A stretch of DNA of 64,000 nucleotides from Pomacea canaliculata (GCF_003073045.1 NC_037593.1:17164725-17228724), one strand, 5' to 3'. Positions 36,996 through 49,907 are shown, counted from the stretch's first letter. The notes: generated by a model from the sequence alone, not told the origin. Program-made: numbers and translations.

Positions 36996-39900
36996 ATGGC
37001 CCGGGTAGCTTCACCCGTACTTCAGCTCTTGCTTACTGTGCTGGGCACATTAGTAATGACAGGTGGTGAGGAAAGTAAGTTGAGTGTAATTAATGTTTGA
37101 GAAATTTACTTAGCTTGCATAGGTGAATAAGCAGACAAAGATAATGTGTCCATACCTGAAAGTCTGAAGCCTTATCTTACAAGATCTTTACTCTAGGTGT
37201 CAGTACCTGTTAAAGGAGAAAAAAAGAGTCTAGTGTCTTCTTTTGATATCTGGTTATTGTTTTCTTGGGGGTAGGTGTGAAATAGAAGTATCTAAGTCTA
37301 CACCAGTTTTTTTTAATTTCTTGTTGCATTTGATTGATCAAGAGTCGGTGATTTATTTATGCAGATGTATTCATCCACTGTACATCTCAACGATTTACCG
37401 AGAAAATAAATTTCAATGTATAAAAAGTGTAAGCAGTAGTTTAGGCAAGAAATTTTTAATTTGATCAGCAAATATTCATGTTGCCTTCAATATTGTTACT
37501 GAAAACAGTTCCAAAAAATATGGCTTTTATGGTTTGCACAAAGCGTAATATCACTATAAAAGATTCAGTAATGCTATAGACTTATTTACACTTTAAAAGT
37601 CAGAGACGTATCTGTCTGTCACCAGTACGAGTTCCCCCATCTATTGTGTCACCAGTAGAGGGACTGCAGCTAAGTTACACAGAACATGATAGGGTGGAAG
37701 TGAAATGTAGTGCCACTGGACAACCACCTCCTTCGTGAGTATTCGTTAACAATATTTGACAATATGACTTAAAATTGTAATTTTTTCAAAAGCCAGAAAA
37801 CAAATATCTTTTGGTGTTGACATCTGTATATAAGACATAAGATTTAATCTCACTCAGCTTTTTATAGCTGGTTGGATTGTTTCTTTTACTTTAAAATATT
37901 TATTCCTGGAAACTATCTTTCATAGAAAATAATCATGGGACACGACCATAGAGTTGTACGATCATTTATATTTGTTAGCTGTAGTTTCCTCTTTTCCTAG
38001 TAAAAGATACTAGACAAGGGTACGTAACCTAACCTGTTGCCTCCCTTGAATGTAGCGCCATCATGTGCATATTATGTAAGTAAGAGTGAGAAAGAAGTAA
38101 AAATATCCAGAGAAATCGTTTTAGGAACTTTTGGAATAAAACTTACGAATCTTGTACTGAAAGAAAAGAAACTGCAATCTGTCCTCACTTGCAAATTGTG
38201 GAATTTGGTTGAACTTAAAGTACATTTCCAGTATAGTGGATACAAAGCTTTGATGGTAACAGATCCTGTTTCTCTGACCTCTTCACTCCTTACACTCCTT
38301 CGCTCCTCGCTCATGCATAGTGACTGATAAATTTCTGCTCACTGTGGATCCAACCTTTCATATCAACCACAAACAGTTTTTTAAAGACGTAATCATGGGT
38401 TTAAAATGAATCTCTTTCAATAATCTTTACTACTAAACATTTTACCATCATCTGTATTTTCGAATTGTTTATACATTTTTAAAATATTCCTCTGTATGTC
38501 TGACTTGACTGATACGGTTGTAGGATTTTGGTAGTTTTATCAACTTTTGATTTTATTTTTGTTGCTAACAAACGTTTTGTTTTGACAATCTTCACTTTAT
38601 TACATTTATTCTTTTTATATCAGTTTTTAACTGCCACGGTGAAGATATTTGCATATTGAGTGTGACAGTATAGTTCCTTTGTAGGAAACGTTTGTCCTTT
38701 CAGATACAAGTGGCTGTGGGATGGAAATGACATAAACAGTGATTATATCACATTCAGTGCAACAACAGGAATCCTGACAATTCCCAGTCTCACTACAAGA
38801 GAAGAAGGTTCATTCGTATGTTATGCCAGAAATACTTTTTCTAATGGGATGACAGCCACTGCTGTTTCTGCAACAGTAGAAATCCGAGTAGCCCGTAAGT
38901 ACAGTTGATAGTTTGTAACAGTGTCATACCAAGTTTACATAGTTTATCTCATCTACCTCTCTTCAGTGTCCAGTCACTTAATCCCCTATACTTTTAATCC
39001 CTAAGCACTTAATCCCCAGACGCTTAATCCCCTACCTAGACTGTGGAGGGTTGGAATCACGCCTTTCAGTCTCTCTTCTCCTGTCATCACCCAACAATGT
39101 GAACATTGACGTTGAAGTTAATAGCATGATTTAAATATTATTAATGTATTTCAATATTTATTTTAATTGTAAAACTTATTAATGTTTATATGAAAATAAT
39201 AATTTGAATTTCAATTAATTTTTTCGCTGACTTCATAATTTTTATAGTTAAGGGTTTAGTTTAGGGATTAAGTGTCTGGGGACTAAGTGCTTATGGATTA
39301 AAAGTCTAGGAGATTAAGTGTCGGGGATTAAGTGTCTGGGGATTAAGTGGCTGGGAATCCTTTCTTCAGTTCCTTTTTATTGCTTTCTGATTAAAAAATA
39401 TCTCTGTTCTTACTACGATTGCTTGTTTGTTGAAATGAACAGTGTTGAAATGAAATCTCAGAACGTAAAATTTCCTTCCACTCATTTTGTTTTAAGTTAC
39501 ATGTTTGTTTTCTGTTGCATGAAAGAACGCTTGTCAGTGCCGGTGCTCACACACGTCTTTCTGCCACACAGGCCTATATGGGAATGGCCCGGCTTAATTT
39601 ACAGTGAACACTGGTCTTCCTACTGAACACTAGTCTCGCACTCAAAACAACTCACTACACAATCGTAACCATCAGGGGAGATGACTTTGTTCCCTGACAG
39701 AAGCTTATTTACTTGCTTGGGAGGAGGTCGGTAGAGATATGAAAGCGTCAGACTGACTAGAAATTATGCTCACAATAGTTTCTTCAAACTCAGAAGACTG
39801 AAGAGATAAAGTTAGAGACCTAGAGAAAGTGACAGACTGTGAAGAGACCGTTTGCGTATCATGTTTGTATATAATAGTTGTATATAAAGGCTGTCTGTAT

Positions 39901-42900
39901 ATAATGATTGTATATAATGGCTGTCTGTATATAATGATTACGAAAAGAGGTTGCCCATAATAAGCAATGGGGCAATGAACCTTTAGTCGTGTGTCTCACC
40001 CCTGATGGTTACAGGCTTGCCTCCTTCCCTCGTCCCACATTATATACAGATAGCCATTATAAACAATGTCTATATATAATGACTATTCCTTCCCTAAAGT
40101 GGGACGAGGGAAGGACGCAAGCCTGTAACCATCAGGGGTGAGACACACGACTAAAGGTTCATTGACTCATTGCTCATTATGGGCAAACTCGTTTCGTAGT
40201 CATAATAAAGTCACAAACCACATAAGCTTTGTTTCGGACCAATTGAGGGGAAACAAGCAAATATTGAACTAGCTGAGACGCAAAACACACAATGTTATTT
40301 GTTAGAATTTCGGTCACTTGAATCTGACAAATTGTCATGAGCATTTTATTTTTCCTTTACCTTTTCAATCAGAGTGTCAACTTAAAGAAATCATTCCATT
40401 AAAATTTATTTAAACGCATGCTTATGATTCAATGTTTGTTTGTTTTTTTACCAATAATTTATCCAGGTGTAGGAGACTTTGTAAAAAGATCAATTGAGTC
40501 ATACTCTGGTACTGAAGGAAACTATGTAACCATTCCTTGTGACAAAATTCTTCGTAAGTACTATGGAGCCATCACTTTCAAGTGGTACACAGTTCTAGGT
40601 TCAAGAAATGACGAGGTTTTTCCAGATGAACGCAAGCTCATTGATCAAGGAGGTAAATATGTTTTTCCCATTGCTATTGCCATTTACAAAAAATGATATT
40701 GGCTATTGCCGTGGATAGTCCTGGATTTTGCCATTGGTGCATGTACTACAGTCATGTAACAGCCATGCGAAGTACTGTGTCAGAAAGATGTTGAGATATC
40801 ATTCTGATACTATATATATTTGTATGTTAACACATTTTCCAGGCAATCTGCACTTCTCATACGTACTCGAGTCAGATGAGAGGGCTGGAAGTACTACATA
40901 CAAGTGTGCAATCTCCAGTATTAAGGCTAATGTCATCAGAATTGGCAACGAGAACAGCCTGACTGTCACAAGCACTGGACCTAGTAAGATACTGTAGTCA
41001 TGATGATATAATGTAAGAACTTTACTGCGAGTAGAGCAAAGAATATTAACTCAATTATGTCAATGATATATTTTCACAATGAAGAGGCCAGTCAACTCTC
41101 ACTTACAGTCTTCACTTATTACAATAAACAATGATTTATAATTAGAAATTATAGACAATACAAAATAATAATTGCACTGACAATAAGAAGAATGTTCACA
41201 TATATCTTAACTGCAGATCAAAGCACACAATACAGTGGAACCTCGGTTAGCGAACGCCTCGGATAGCGAATATTTCGGTTAACGAACAAAAATTTCGTTA
41301 AAAGTTTGTCTCGGATAGCGAACAAAATTTCGGATAACGAACAGCCACGTGAACCACACGTGACCGACCAGCACGTCATCATTCGCTCTCGAGACACAGT
41401 TACGATCGGTCGTTCCTTATCTATGCGCATCCTTCTTATTTAGTGATTGTTGTGCTTTATTTTAATAAGACAATCCTCAATCAAAGAAGATTAAGAGCAA
41501 TTAATAGTAGTGAGGTAATGACAAGGAAGCGGCCAACAAATGAATTGAAAAAGGAAATGATTTCAAAGTATGAAGGTGGCATGCGTCTGTCGGATATGTG
41601 ATGTCGTATTACCGAAGAGTTTTACAAAAAAGGCAGAGGGAACAGCTAGACATATTGGACAAGTGTTTTCTTTTAACCTCGAAGCTAAAGAAAGGGGAAG
41701 TCACCCCCGATTTCATAATGTCACGTATGCTCATGGAGGGGGAATCCAAGCAGTAATTCCACCCCTTCCTCCCCACACCTGCTTCCACCCACGCCGTCAA
41801 AACGGCAAGTTTTCTGATGTTTAAATGCTTTCGTTAATGTTTTTTTATGTTTATTTAACTCCATTTATATTGCATTATAACTGTTCTCATTAAAACAAAT
41901 ACCTATATATGTATAGCCTGTAACTTTCAAATATTAGCGAGTCAACAGAAGCTGGGAACCAATTAAATCTATTTCCTTTATTTCTTATGGAAAAAATTGT
42001 TTCGGATAACGAACATTTCGGATAACGAACAGCTTTCCAGAACGGATTAAGTTCGTTAACCGAGGTTCCACTGTATTTCGCATTGAAAAAAATTGCCACT
42101 TTCCACTTTGCCTTTGATTCTTAATGTTAGTAATTACTAATGTCTTCTTCAAATTTATCTATTCAGTCATCAAACTGTAGTCGACCGGAGTGTTTCAGTC
42201 TCAGCTGAGAACTAGAAATAACTCGTTCATATAATCTCTCTCACACACACTTTCTCTCTCTCTATATATATATGAAGTTTTATTTATCAGCTCCACTGGG
42301 ACGTCAACGTTAAGTGATTTACCTCCCTTTAGACTCTGTTGACATCTTTAGTTGGACTGAAATGTCTGTGGTCTCGCTGGTTCTAGTCAAGCTGCTTTAG
42401 TAGACATTAGCGTCTGTTCTCAGAAGAAATAGAAATTGTGTAGGTCGTTGGAACATTCAGCCACCGGCCTAGCAATGCTTTCCGTGAGAACAGGACTCTT
42501 CGACGACTGGTTTATGTTGAACTGACATGGTGATGGTCTTCAGTAACTAGTAGACCTTTTTTGCTGTCCCCTTGTGCCATTTTCTCTTATGGTCTGGCAA
42601 TAGTTTTCGATCCATTTCTACTTAGCTGCTCTTGTCTCTTTGAATTCGCAGTTTGCTGTGTTGTTTTACTTGCTAGATGTTTCCAAAGATTATATAGCTA
42701 ACTGCCTATGTCGGCGCTTGAATATTACCTCTTTCAGTCTTGTAATGCAGAATGTGAAATGCATTGGTAGTAGGATAAAGTCGATTAATTTTGGTTGTGA
42801 ATTATACCATCAAGAAAATGTCAAGTTGCCGTTCTCTATTCTTTCTGGGATGGAGAGTGTTGAAGAAAGTGAGCCAGCTGCTCTGAGCAGACTCTAATAA

Positions 42901-45900
42901 ACTTATGTCCCTGTCGTTAGTACAAAGTCCTATTCTCACGCTGCAATGTTTGCAAGGTTTGCATGTACAAGTTTTTGCATACAAGCAGCTTTGCAGCACC
43001 ATTCTATTGTCGGATAGCAAGGCCCCTGGCAAGTGTCTTGAGAGTTGCGAGGTGACGTCATTCGCGCAGCGCATTGGGTAGTCAACAACGTTGCAAACTA
43101 TTGGAGGGAAAGGGAATCTACTTTGTTCAAGCATTGCGATTGGCTACAGCCTACAAGAAAGTTTTAGTCACCGAGTACGTCTTAAAACTCTTTCCAGCTA
43201 TTCTTAGAACTCTTCCACTCTGTCGTCTGATAGTAAACATGTAAACATGGACAATGGTGACATTATTTGTGAGGCTTGGCAACTATTGGTATGGGAATCA
43301 GAAATGAGAGAACTGCTACTCCGAACACTTGTCTACTTGAGAGGAAGTCCACGTCATGCTGGTCGTGTCTGGTTTGCTTCCCACTATACTACAGCGCCTG
43401 TGGACTTCGTCACTTGCTGTCTTCCCTGGACATCTGACCGAGGTCATCCCCCACAATGTCCCACCAGTACTGTTCTAGCTTTTGGTCATCACCTTATCAC
43501 ACTAGTGTATTGTCTAGACCAGTGATGCCCAACCTTTTTCGGCCTGCGGGCCATATCCATTTCGGACAGCCGTGTCGCGGGCCACTTCGCCGCAAAAATA
43601 CAAAAAGGAAAAAAAAAATAGAGCAGATACCATTTTTTATTAGAAACAAGTTGTACTTACCATTAATTATGTACTAATTAGTGGGATATTTGAAGTTGTT
43701 TTCCCGAAACCAACTTCTGAATCTCCGGCCTCATCTTAGAGACACCAAGTCAGAGCACTGAATCGAAATGTTCGTCCATCGCAAAAAAGATTGAGAGACG
43801 CCCCTACGTGGGGATACATACTTCTTCTTCATTTTTTTTTTTCGTTTTTTAAGGTCTTCTTTTATTACTAACATGCCGATTTCCTGCACTGTGGGCGTCG
43901 CGGGCCGGATATGGCCCGCGGGCCGTAGGTTGTGCATCCCTGGTCTAGACTTTCCACTTACCAACAGAAGTTCCCTTTCTCAGATTTATTCGATAGTTTG
44001 GCTCCAGTTCCGCACTTTTGATGTCACCACCTTGAGGATTTTTGGTAGAGCACGTGTCCGGCATACTGCTTAGTCTGCGTCCTTTCTCTGGATTTATACA
44101 CTTGGTGGCATCCATCTCCCCTCTAAGAGAGATCACAGCCATTACCCTTTGCCCAGTGTTAGCATTAGGATTTGCTGTAGATGTTAACTCCTTTATCAAG
44201 ATTGCGCACAAAGTAGCTGGACTATTTAATTGCTCTTGGGTAGTGAGCGAAAGAGCGAGGACAAAATGTTTTTGTAGTTTTCTTCTGTTTCTCGTTTTAG
44301 TTTGAGCAGAAGACGGGACTGAGAAGTCCAATCCTTTGCACAGCGAATTTAAATAAAGGCTTTTTTTCGTCTTTTTTTTTCTTCTGTGTCTATCGTTCAT
44401 TTTTGTCCTTTGGTAGAGATCATCTTCAAGATCGTAATTTCCATTAGTGTGCACATTCTGTTTTTATTGTGAGGAATAAAGTTTTTCAATATCTTATGTA
44501 TAGTTCTTGTAAATTATTGTGTACCATACCCAACGAACGTCTTATAGGTAATGTTGTGCAAGATCTTTTCTTTCTCCGACTAATTTCTTGTTCCATTTTC
44601 ACTCTCATGGAAAACACGTTTTTCTCTTTCAGCGCTTAATCAAAGACTAAGTTAGTTGTTCCTTACGTTAAATTGTTCCTGTATTGATAGATTGCTGCAT
44701 AAATGTCTTTTTATCATTTGTATTTGGTGGAGCACAATAAAGTAAATATTGTCTTTTAAATTAGATAAAGGCCTTATGCATTTCCAAGACTGAACCCTGA
44801 TCAGTCCATGTTAAACAGAATGAAAAGTTTTGTTAACATTGATTACAAGTATCTAAAAACAGAAAAACGTCTTTTTTCAGTTCGAAACTCGGCACCAAGA
44901 CTGGAGTACAGCACCTCTGGCTCATTCCTCATTGTGGAAATAGGGAAGAACGCCACACTAGAGTGTGTCTTCAGTGGATAGTAAGTACTTTTGCAGACTA
45001 TACTTTTCTTTACTATAACATCAGAATAATAATTTTAGAAAAAATATTGATGGAGATTACATTATTTTAATTCAGATAAAAAATGACTAGTAGAAAAAAA
45101 TTAAGTATAGATATGGTTTTAGACTGATATCATACTTTTATGTAGCATCTTTTACCAGCATGTATTAATTAAAAAATCAATAATTTATTCAGATATAAAG
45201 AATTCAGAGATGACTAAGACATACACGAAATATTTATAATGTTAATATTTTTGTTTATTGTTGTTTGTTTTATTGTTTGTTTTGTTGTTTGTTGTTGTGT
45301 TTTTTGTTGTTGTTTTGCCCTCAGCGTGTCATCCAACATCCCATCAGAGACAGTACCCAGAGTCACGTGGTTTGAGCAGGATGGACGAGCCATCACACAA
45401 GGAAGTCGCTATGATATTACCTCAAATGGCCGAACTCTTACTATCATGAATGTGACAGAAGATGACGAGAAAAACTACCGCTGCAGAGGAACCAATTCAA
45501 TGGGTAGTGATGAAGGGAGCCTGGCTCTCAATGTCACATGTAAGTTGAATTAAAATTTTTCTGAATTATTTTGAAATCTATCAAATACAATCCCCGTTAA
45601 AATTTCTTGGCAATACTTTCGGTCACTAATCCTTCTACAATAGTGTTTTTATTTTTTACAAGTTTTTTTTTATCAAGATGTTAGCATGGGTATAAGATTT
45701 TTTTAAGTCTATGTTTTTGTGTGCTGTGATTTACACTAAAGCTTTATATATATATAAAGTTACATTAAATAGCTAGAAATAAAAAAAGACGGAAATCGTT
45801 CATGACAAATATTGCAAAATAAACATCCCAGCATCTCTTTACAATGCGGTGTCCAGGACAAAAATGATGTAGATAGATAATGGCCGTTTAAAATACCGAA

Positions 45901-48900
45901 CAGATGCCTCTACAACCAGCTCATCAGATCATCATCTGATTTCATTTACTGTCACTTCAATCATCTTCAGCGCGTCCCATCTGGGTACATCGTCTGGAGT
46001 CAACGACAGTTGTAGAAGGTAAAGATGCAGTGTTTTCCTGTGTCACCCGGTCTGCAAAAGGTGAACAGAGTCCCAGTCAGCCAAAGTGGTCCCTGAATAC
46101 AAATCAGATGGACTCTACATATGGTGAGGGAGGCTTCATTGTCTGGTGTGGCAAGTTTGACATTGAAATGATATGAAAAAAATAGTATGAGTGATCCAGA
46201 TACTGCTTACGAGTGGGTGGATGTAGTATGAACTCAAGTACATTCTGTTGCTGTTAGATAATAACGATGATGATAAGAAGCAGAGAAAGAAAGATAACTC
46301 TTTCTGTGGGTAGTTTATTTCATCAGTACCTTTTTTTTTTATTCATCAAAAGGTTCTGAATATCAAAATGATTTTTCTTGTTTAGTCTCCCTGCATTTCT
46401 GAACCCTCTAGGGGTCTATATTATGTCTTTATCCATTACTTGTTTCAGATCCCTACAAGTACCAGTTCAATGCTGACAAGACCACACTGACAGTCAAGTT
46501 TGTTAACAAGGATAAAGACATCGCCTGTTTCCAGTGCAAAGTGGCTAACAGTGTTGGCATGGTTCAGGATAATGGCTGTGTCATTGTTATTAGTAAGATT
46601 TACTTTCTTTGGGGTTTTAATGCCTGATCATAAAACATTAGAAAACTTTAGGCTTCCGTGTATTACAGATCATATAGATATGAAAAGTACCTCTGACAGG
46701 TATTTAGGAGAAAAAGGCAAACTCAAAATAAAAATATCTGGACATCGGAAACTTTAGGTGGAAACCTAGATGTTGTTGAAAAAAAACAACTGTTTTCTCT
46801 TTTTTTTTCTTGCAGTGCAATTCAAATTTAACTATGTTAAGCTTATTACCTCAGTATTTTAAATAAACATTTAAACACGAGGTAATGGTTCTGTCACGAA
46901 CTTCCCGGGGACATGCGCGCACTCGTACAAATCAACAACACGAGATCACTTTAGTTTCAATTAGGACGTCCCTTCCCGGAAAATACTTAATATGAAACAA
47001 GAAAACGTCAAAGTGAAATTTGCAATTACATGTACAATATATTCTGCAACAAGACAGTCCAGGCAATAATCAATAACCAGGGCTTCTGCTTACGCAAAAA
47101 ATTGCGCACAGTTCGCATTAAAAGTTCGGAGGACCCCTTCAATTTTCGTCAATGGGGTCCCCTTCAAATTTGGGCGAAGAACAGGGACCCCTTAAAAATA
47201 TGAAGAAGGGGTCCCTGGGACCCCAAAGAATTTAGCCTTAGCAGAAGCCCTGAATAATACACAAGCAGGAAAATGACAGTATCACAGCCGCACACACCAA
47301 AATTAAAGCAAATACTAAGACCGCTCACAGGCAAGTCTTCAGCAGTTACTAACACTGCACAATCAAATCTACAGTGGCTACCAAAGCCGCACGAGTAAAG
47401 TACCTCAATTAATAAACATAATAGTAAATGAGTCCCACAGAACACAGTGGTTACTACAACCAGTTTAAGCACTTTCGAGTACAAAATAAATCGACCACAT
47501 GTGCTCGTTGGTGCCGGACAACACCACATAATCAAAAGTTTTACATCACACCACGTAGACGATGGTGGAGAATAACAACGAGTGCTTGAACCCCCCCCCC
47601 CTTCTTGTGAAATTTAAAAGAAAGTATTGCTTTCTGTACGCCGTTTCTCGTTGAAATTCGTCGGCGTCCCGATAGCTCACGTGTTTGCCCTGCGTCAGAG
47701 GTCCCCCGGAGGTAAAGGTGCGGTGCACAAGGACGTGACAATCTTCAGCTTGCTGCTCGGGTTAACGAATACCGCGACGGCCCTCCCTTCTGTCGGTGGG
47801 TTGTCGTAGCTGAAACACTGGTGATGGTGGAGCGCAATCGCTCGACACTCTCTGTAGCTCTGATTGGATTCCTACCGCCTTCTCGCCAGCTCCGGTTGTC
47901 CTGACTTTCTCCGGCAACCTTCCCTCAGCTTGGCGCTTGTTCTCCGCACACAGCATCAGAACGACGTAGAACAGGGGTGTCAAACACCCGGCCCGCGGGC
48001 CACATCCGGCCCGCCATGAAATTTTACCTGGCCCGCGAAAGAAGTTTAGTTAATCATTGTTAATGGCCCGGCGACAAGTAAAAGGCAAACAACAGAAAAG
48101 TTCCCGTCGAGGACAGCAAGAGATGGGATGAGTTTAGTGAAGTTTGTACAGACCACCAACAGTGCACTGGTCAAGTTACCACCGCTCCTGTTGATGACCA
48201 GACGGGAGGGTGAAGGCGGGGCCCATAAATCTGACCTTTGACATGCGACACCCTGTCCTGAACACGGGCCGCGGGTCGAAGATTTTTAGTACCTGTTAAC
48301 TTCCCTGAATCGGTCCGAGATCAAAGGGTGACTAGGCTCGAATCTCGAGCATGTTTGGCAGTACATATTTGTGTGAGCAACTTTTCTCTGTGATGAAGAT
48401 CAACAAACATCACACAGGAGTCGTCTTACTGATATACACTTGCAGTCCATCCTGAGAATCTCCACACACAGAAACTTACTCCAAACATAAACGAACTTGT
48501 TGCCAAGAAAAGATGTCAAACGTCCACTTCTGACAAAGTAAATTAAGAAGAAAAACTGCTATGCCTTGGTTTGTTATTACTTTAATTTTGTTTTAATGTA
48601 TGATTTTGTTTACACAAATTTAATAACATAAAGTTTAGTTTTCTACTGTTGAATAAAAATTTATCGGACTTAAATAATAACCTTCGGCCCGCCACCTTGT
48701 GTACGATGTGACATTTGGCCCCCTGGGTAATTGAGTTTGACACCCCTGACGTAGAACATTCAACAAACTTACGTATAACTGCTCGGCGGAAGCAGCAGAG
48801 GCCTGGCACCTAGCAGCAGCTCGGCTTTGGTAAAAATCCACAACAATAACAGCAGCAGCCCACTGGCCGCTTACGGTCGGGCTTAAATACCCACCCCAGT

Positions 48901-49907
48901 CACACTAAACCAGGTGTGAGCACTGCCTGACCTGTACGTGGAGTTCACAAAACTCGTGGCCCACGCTTTCCACGAAATACAGGTACAGATCAACAACAGC
49001 TGCCAACTTTCCCCCATCCCCCCCCCCCACCACTCTACACACTTGTCCGCTACAAGTTCTAATTTCTCACATTATCGAGAGTGGAAACTAAGGGGTTCCT
49101 TGTGCTGTATTACAGGAAGATGACATCTAGCAGACCGGAGTGAAAACAGCATCAATCTCAGTTCAGATTTATCAAAACCTGAATCTTTTGCTGCATGGCT
49201 TGACCATACATAGAGCAAGACATCAGAAAATCAGTCAGGTCGTGACTAGTGACTGGAGAGGACTGTAGAGAAGACACTTGCATAAAGTCTTGGTCTTCCA
49301 TGCGCCACACACTTTTAAATGCTAGAGCCCTTTCCGTTAAGACTATAAGGATGTTTACGCAATATATAAAAGATAATAAAAAGAAAAAAGAAGATTCACG
49401 GTATTTCACTCTGCGTTTTGTTTCTTTACCTTGTAATACACAATACTGACACATGGCCTTGTGTCATGCCTTTTCTCCCTTTTCTGTGATAGTTTCTGCT
49501 GCTTGTTGCAACTCTAGTTGTGTTTGCCTTTTCCAGAGCCAATTGAGATCAGAGTGAGACCAGCAGCTGAACAGTCAGTAAAGAAAGGAGATGTGGTGGA
49601 CCTGACTGTAGTGGCCACCACAGACCCGCTCTATGAACCTAATATGACTTACTCCTGGATCTTCAAAAATGTGACTTACTCTGGTAACAAAGCTCCACCA
49701 CGTGTAACCTATGACCTTGTCAACAACCGGGCTTACATCAACACCTCACGACTAACTGATAAGAAGTTTAAGTATATTGCTGGTCTTTACCGCAGGGTTG
49801 TCGCCCATCCAGTTCAAACGGTGTATGTCGACGTTACCGTGACGACAGAAGCTGAATCTGCAAGTAGGTGGAAACATTTTAAATGGGTCTCATGCTTTTA
49901 CAGATAA
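36996..49907 (+). CDS. Secreted L1CAM/neuroglian-like multi-Ig protein, copy 3 (complete)
   Basis: Ten exons: 36996-37074 (signal peptide), 37626-37734 and 38704-38894 (Ig1), 40467-40652 and 40843-40983 (Ig2), 44881-44980 and 45325-45539 (Ig3), 45971-46123 and 46449-46592 (Ig4), 49537-49907 (Ig6-like). They total 1689 bases, 562 aa, in frame throughout. Exon 1-9 lengths and phases equal those of copy 2 exactly. Copy-specific changes include KWLWDGND in Ig1, IRNSAPRLEY and TWFEQDGR in Ig3, CFQCKVANS in Ig4, and a different C-terminal tail (TTEAESASRWKHF...). A possible donor after 49863 is in the same place as in the other copies. Introns 3, 5 and 9 are swollen by transposons. The gene looks functional by sequence; expression is unknown. 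Confidence 0.86.
38970..39354. mobile_element. MITE with long, internally repetitive inverted ends
   Basis: In intron 3 of copy 3 only. The left end repeats CACTTAATCCCC-like units about four times, and the right end is the inverse (GGGGATTAAGTG repeated). Arms are about 70-100 bases around an AT-rich centre. Copies 1 and 2 lack it. The superfamily is unknown. Confidence 0.7.
39932..40208. repeat. Large hairpin: inverted duplication in intron 3 of copy 3
   Basis: Left arm 39932-40038 and right arm 40099-40208 are near-perfect reverse complements with a loop of about 60 bases. Copy 1 has only the right-arm version (about 3465-3560) and copy 2 a partial one (about 19470-19525). So an existing intronic segment was duplicated in inverse orientation after the copies separated. 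Confidence 0.8.
41233..42073. mobile_element. Deleted pogo/Tigger-type transposon, intron 5 of copy 3
   Basis: Termini CAGTGGAACCTCGGTTA and its inverse TAACCGAGGTTCCACTG, flanked by TA duplications (41231-41232 and 42074-42075), are the hallmark of pogo/Tigger elements. The frame 41518-41601 codes the transposase N-terminus (MTRKRPTNELKKEMISKYEG), then stops. At 841 bp, most of the transposase is missing. Confidence 0.9.
43520..43942. mobile_element. hAT MITE, intron 5 of copy 3
   Basis: Begins CAGTGATGCCCAACC and ends with an imperfect inverse (GGTTGTGCATCCCTG). Perfect 8-bp target duplications GTCTAGAC lie at 43512-43519 and 43943-43950. CGGGCC-rich subterminal sequence is typical of non-autonomous hAT copies. 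There is no transposase. Confidence 0.9.
47078..47252. mobile_element. MITE with CAGGGCTTCTGCT ends, intron 9 of copy 3
   Basis: Short (175 bp) relative, in inverse orientation, of the element at 16583-17091. It has the same 13-base terminal inverted repeats and the TTACGCAAAAAATTGCG and GGGGTCCC motifs. Confidence 0.8.
47972..48748 (+). mobile_element. Deleted hAT transposon with transposase C-terminus, intron 9 of copy 3
   Basis: Termini CAGGGGTGTCAAAC and GAGTTTGACACCCCTG, with 8-bp target duplications ACGTAGAA at 47964-47971 and 48749-48756. From 48351 the sequence codes FGSTYLCEQLFSVMKINK and, after a one-base shift, SRLTDIHLQSILRIS: the C-terminal dimerisation region of Charlie/ZBED-like hAT transposases. 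The catalytic part is deleted. Confidence 0.9.

Noticed and set aside
517..49907. FREP-type (Ig plus fibrinogen) lectin genes
   Set aside because: No fibrinogen-like domain or its motifs were seen downstream of any copy; the domain order fits an L1-type ectodomain better.
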